The notes beneath the pieces are model-generated. The model ran no database searches and was not told the DNA's origin. It was given only the letters and a program-made list of their open reading frames with translations. Shown here one piece after another: positions 62,582 through 64,000 of a stretch of 64,000 nt of DNA. Made by a program: the position numbers and the translations under genes. The stretch is taken from assembly GCA_035582835.1 (NCBI GenBank), contig JAYKAV010002042.1, positions 1,088,122 through 1,152,121 of the forward strand. Direction: 5' to 3'. Position 1 is the first letter of the stretch. Each line of letters opens with the position of its first letter. Source of the stretch: Phoebastria nigripes. Lineage: Eukaryota > Chordata > Aves > Procellariiformes > Diomedeidae.

Positions 62582-64000
62582 CATCCAAGGGTATCTGGAT
62601 TTGACTACTGTAAGTAGAGTTTGTGTCTGGGATGTTAAAGAATCACCCAGTGCNTACTTGCAGTTTCCTGTGGACTAACATTAAAAACACTACAGCTACA
62701 TTCAGCCTTCTGTCTAGGAGTGGCAGATCCCCTAGCACCTTTTTTACCTACTTCCTCCAAAGTGATTTGGAGCCAAAGTAATTCCATTTCATGTATAGTA
62801 GTCTTTTTTTAACATTGCATCACAACATTAATATACAATGCAGCATCTCACTGCTTTCACCTTTTAGTATTCTTTCTGAAGAACACGTTTACCTATTGTG
62901 CACTTCCACTGACAATATGCTGTTGTACTAAAATATTGAACAACTTAATGGATGTCTTAAGACAAAGCATATTAAAGAGAAATGCCACCACTCTTAGATT
63001 GTATATTTTTGGCATCATATGAAAGAGTTCATACAGAATACAACTTTTACATTATGCTTCCTGATCTCACAATTGTACTAAGGAGAGATAGAGACTGAGG
63101 AACTGCTTTCAGTCCACCGAGCAGTCTAATGAGTTACAAGATGAAAAACTGCCCCACTACTTTAATACAGGCATTCGCAGCACAGTTTTTCAATACTATT
63201 GTTAAAATTTACTTCAGGGTTGATACTCCTCCATTATCAGTTCTGCTTTAGAAAGTACCACCCAGAACATAAACGCCTCTGAATTTAACTTTTGCTCTAA
63301 CAGCTTCTTTAAATTAAAAGTATAACCAATTAAAATCTTACTAATTTCTATCATTAAATAATCATAAAATATTAAAAAAACTTCTAAATGCTAAACTTNA
63401 TTTAAATATTTGCCAGTCTAAATTTGCTCAAATAGGACATCCTCCGGATAATATAATGGTTTTGCTCACATTTTGGAAACAGTCCTAAAACAGGTATAAC
63501 ACACTGAAATGGCAGAAACAGCAGCATTCTAATCTAGTGCTCTGAACTTATTTTAGGGAGGCTGACAAGACTAAGAAGTTTTGAAGTTATACAGCTTCCA
63601 CTTTAATTCTTGTTGACTTTATGATATTCAGAATTTAATTACGTATTCCAGGTTGTGAAAGATAGACAGGCATAAGCATACAAAATCTGTCAGTGTAAGT
63701 CAGCTTTCTGATGATGGATATTACAGTCTTACATATTTACAAATACAGTGGGCTTCTTTTTATGATATTACTACATGGGACTTTACGATAAATTAATGAC
63801 AATGTAAAATTTTTTCACCACAAGAAATCATAGATCCATAATGTAAGGCTTTTCATAGGTCTACCATGATGAAGCACCTGCTGACTACCATGATAATAGA
63901 AGCATTGTTTCAATTATGAACATTTGTATGTAACTCAAACTCCACATTCATGACGTGCAGTGCACCATCTGTTCTCTCATCTGCTTCCTGAGATCAGAGG
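62582..64000. other. Flank upstream of FRY without recognised features
   Basis: AT-rich sequence beyond the 5' break of the young CR1. It contains no frame above 60 codons and no repeat signature. Whether it is intergenic, or lies in a 5' UTR intron of FRY, depends on where FRY transcription starts. Confidence 0.6.

Overview
This window is vertebrate nuclear DNA, almost certainly from a bird. It is AT-rich, CpG-poor and intron-like, with no operons and almost no long open frames. The recognisable repeats are CR1-family LINEs with the 3' ends typical of birds (short tandem ATAGAATC-like units), at several ages. About forty isolated single N bases suggest a draft assembly with ambiguous or heterozygous positions. 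The species cannot be named from the sequence; one CR1 copy is young enough to keep a 627-codon open frame.

The only protein-coding gene I can support is the 5' part of FRY (furry homolog, a giant NDR-kinase scaffold and microtubule-binding protein), transcribed from the minus strand. Its ATG exon is at 56961-56892 and the next coding exon at 25607-25408. Both have canonical splice sites, and the phases fit exactly: 70 nt ending after the first base of a codon, then 200 nt beginning with the last two bases of that codon. Together they give 90 codons. The intron between them is 31,284 nt. Everything below 25408 is the start of the next FRY intron; I found no further FRY exon there. A CpG-enriched stretch at about 57.04-57.86 kb, just upstream of the ATG exon on the FRY strand, is the best promoter or 5'-leader candidate.

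Region by region: 1-22.4 kb is intron sequence with low-complexity patches, a GC-rich islet at 16.0-16.4 kb and an AT-rich homeodomain-site-like block near 20.8-21.1 kb. A broken CR1 lies at 22.4-23.8 kb on the minus strand. FRY exon 2 follows at 25.4-25.6 kb, then a CR1 3' end at 26.2-26.7 kb on the plus strand. A C-rich/GC-rich islet sits at 28.2-28.4 kb and a G-quadruplex-type motif at 29.55 kb. An old CR1/L3-like fragment is at 38.0-38.9 kb (plus), a possible tRNA-derived SINE at 44.9 kb, and a CR1 endonuclease-region fragment at 48.4-49.9 kb (minus). The ATG exon of FRY is at 56.9 kb. The upstream flank carries a repeat cluster: an ancient LINE fragment at 58.9-59.6 kb (minus), a CR1/L3 3' tail at 59.8-60.2 kb (plus), and the long young CR1 at 60.5-62.6 kb (minus).

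I saw no tRNA, rRNA or CRISPR and no convincing second gene. I found no previously undescribed biological system. The items most worth checking are the FRY promoter candidate, the intact-looking CR1 frame whose reverse transcriptase reads FADN instead of FADD, and the old LINE fragments recognised only by weak coding similarity.
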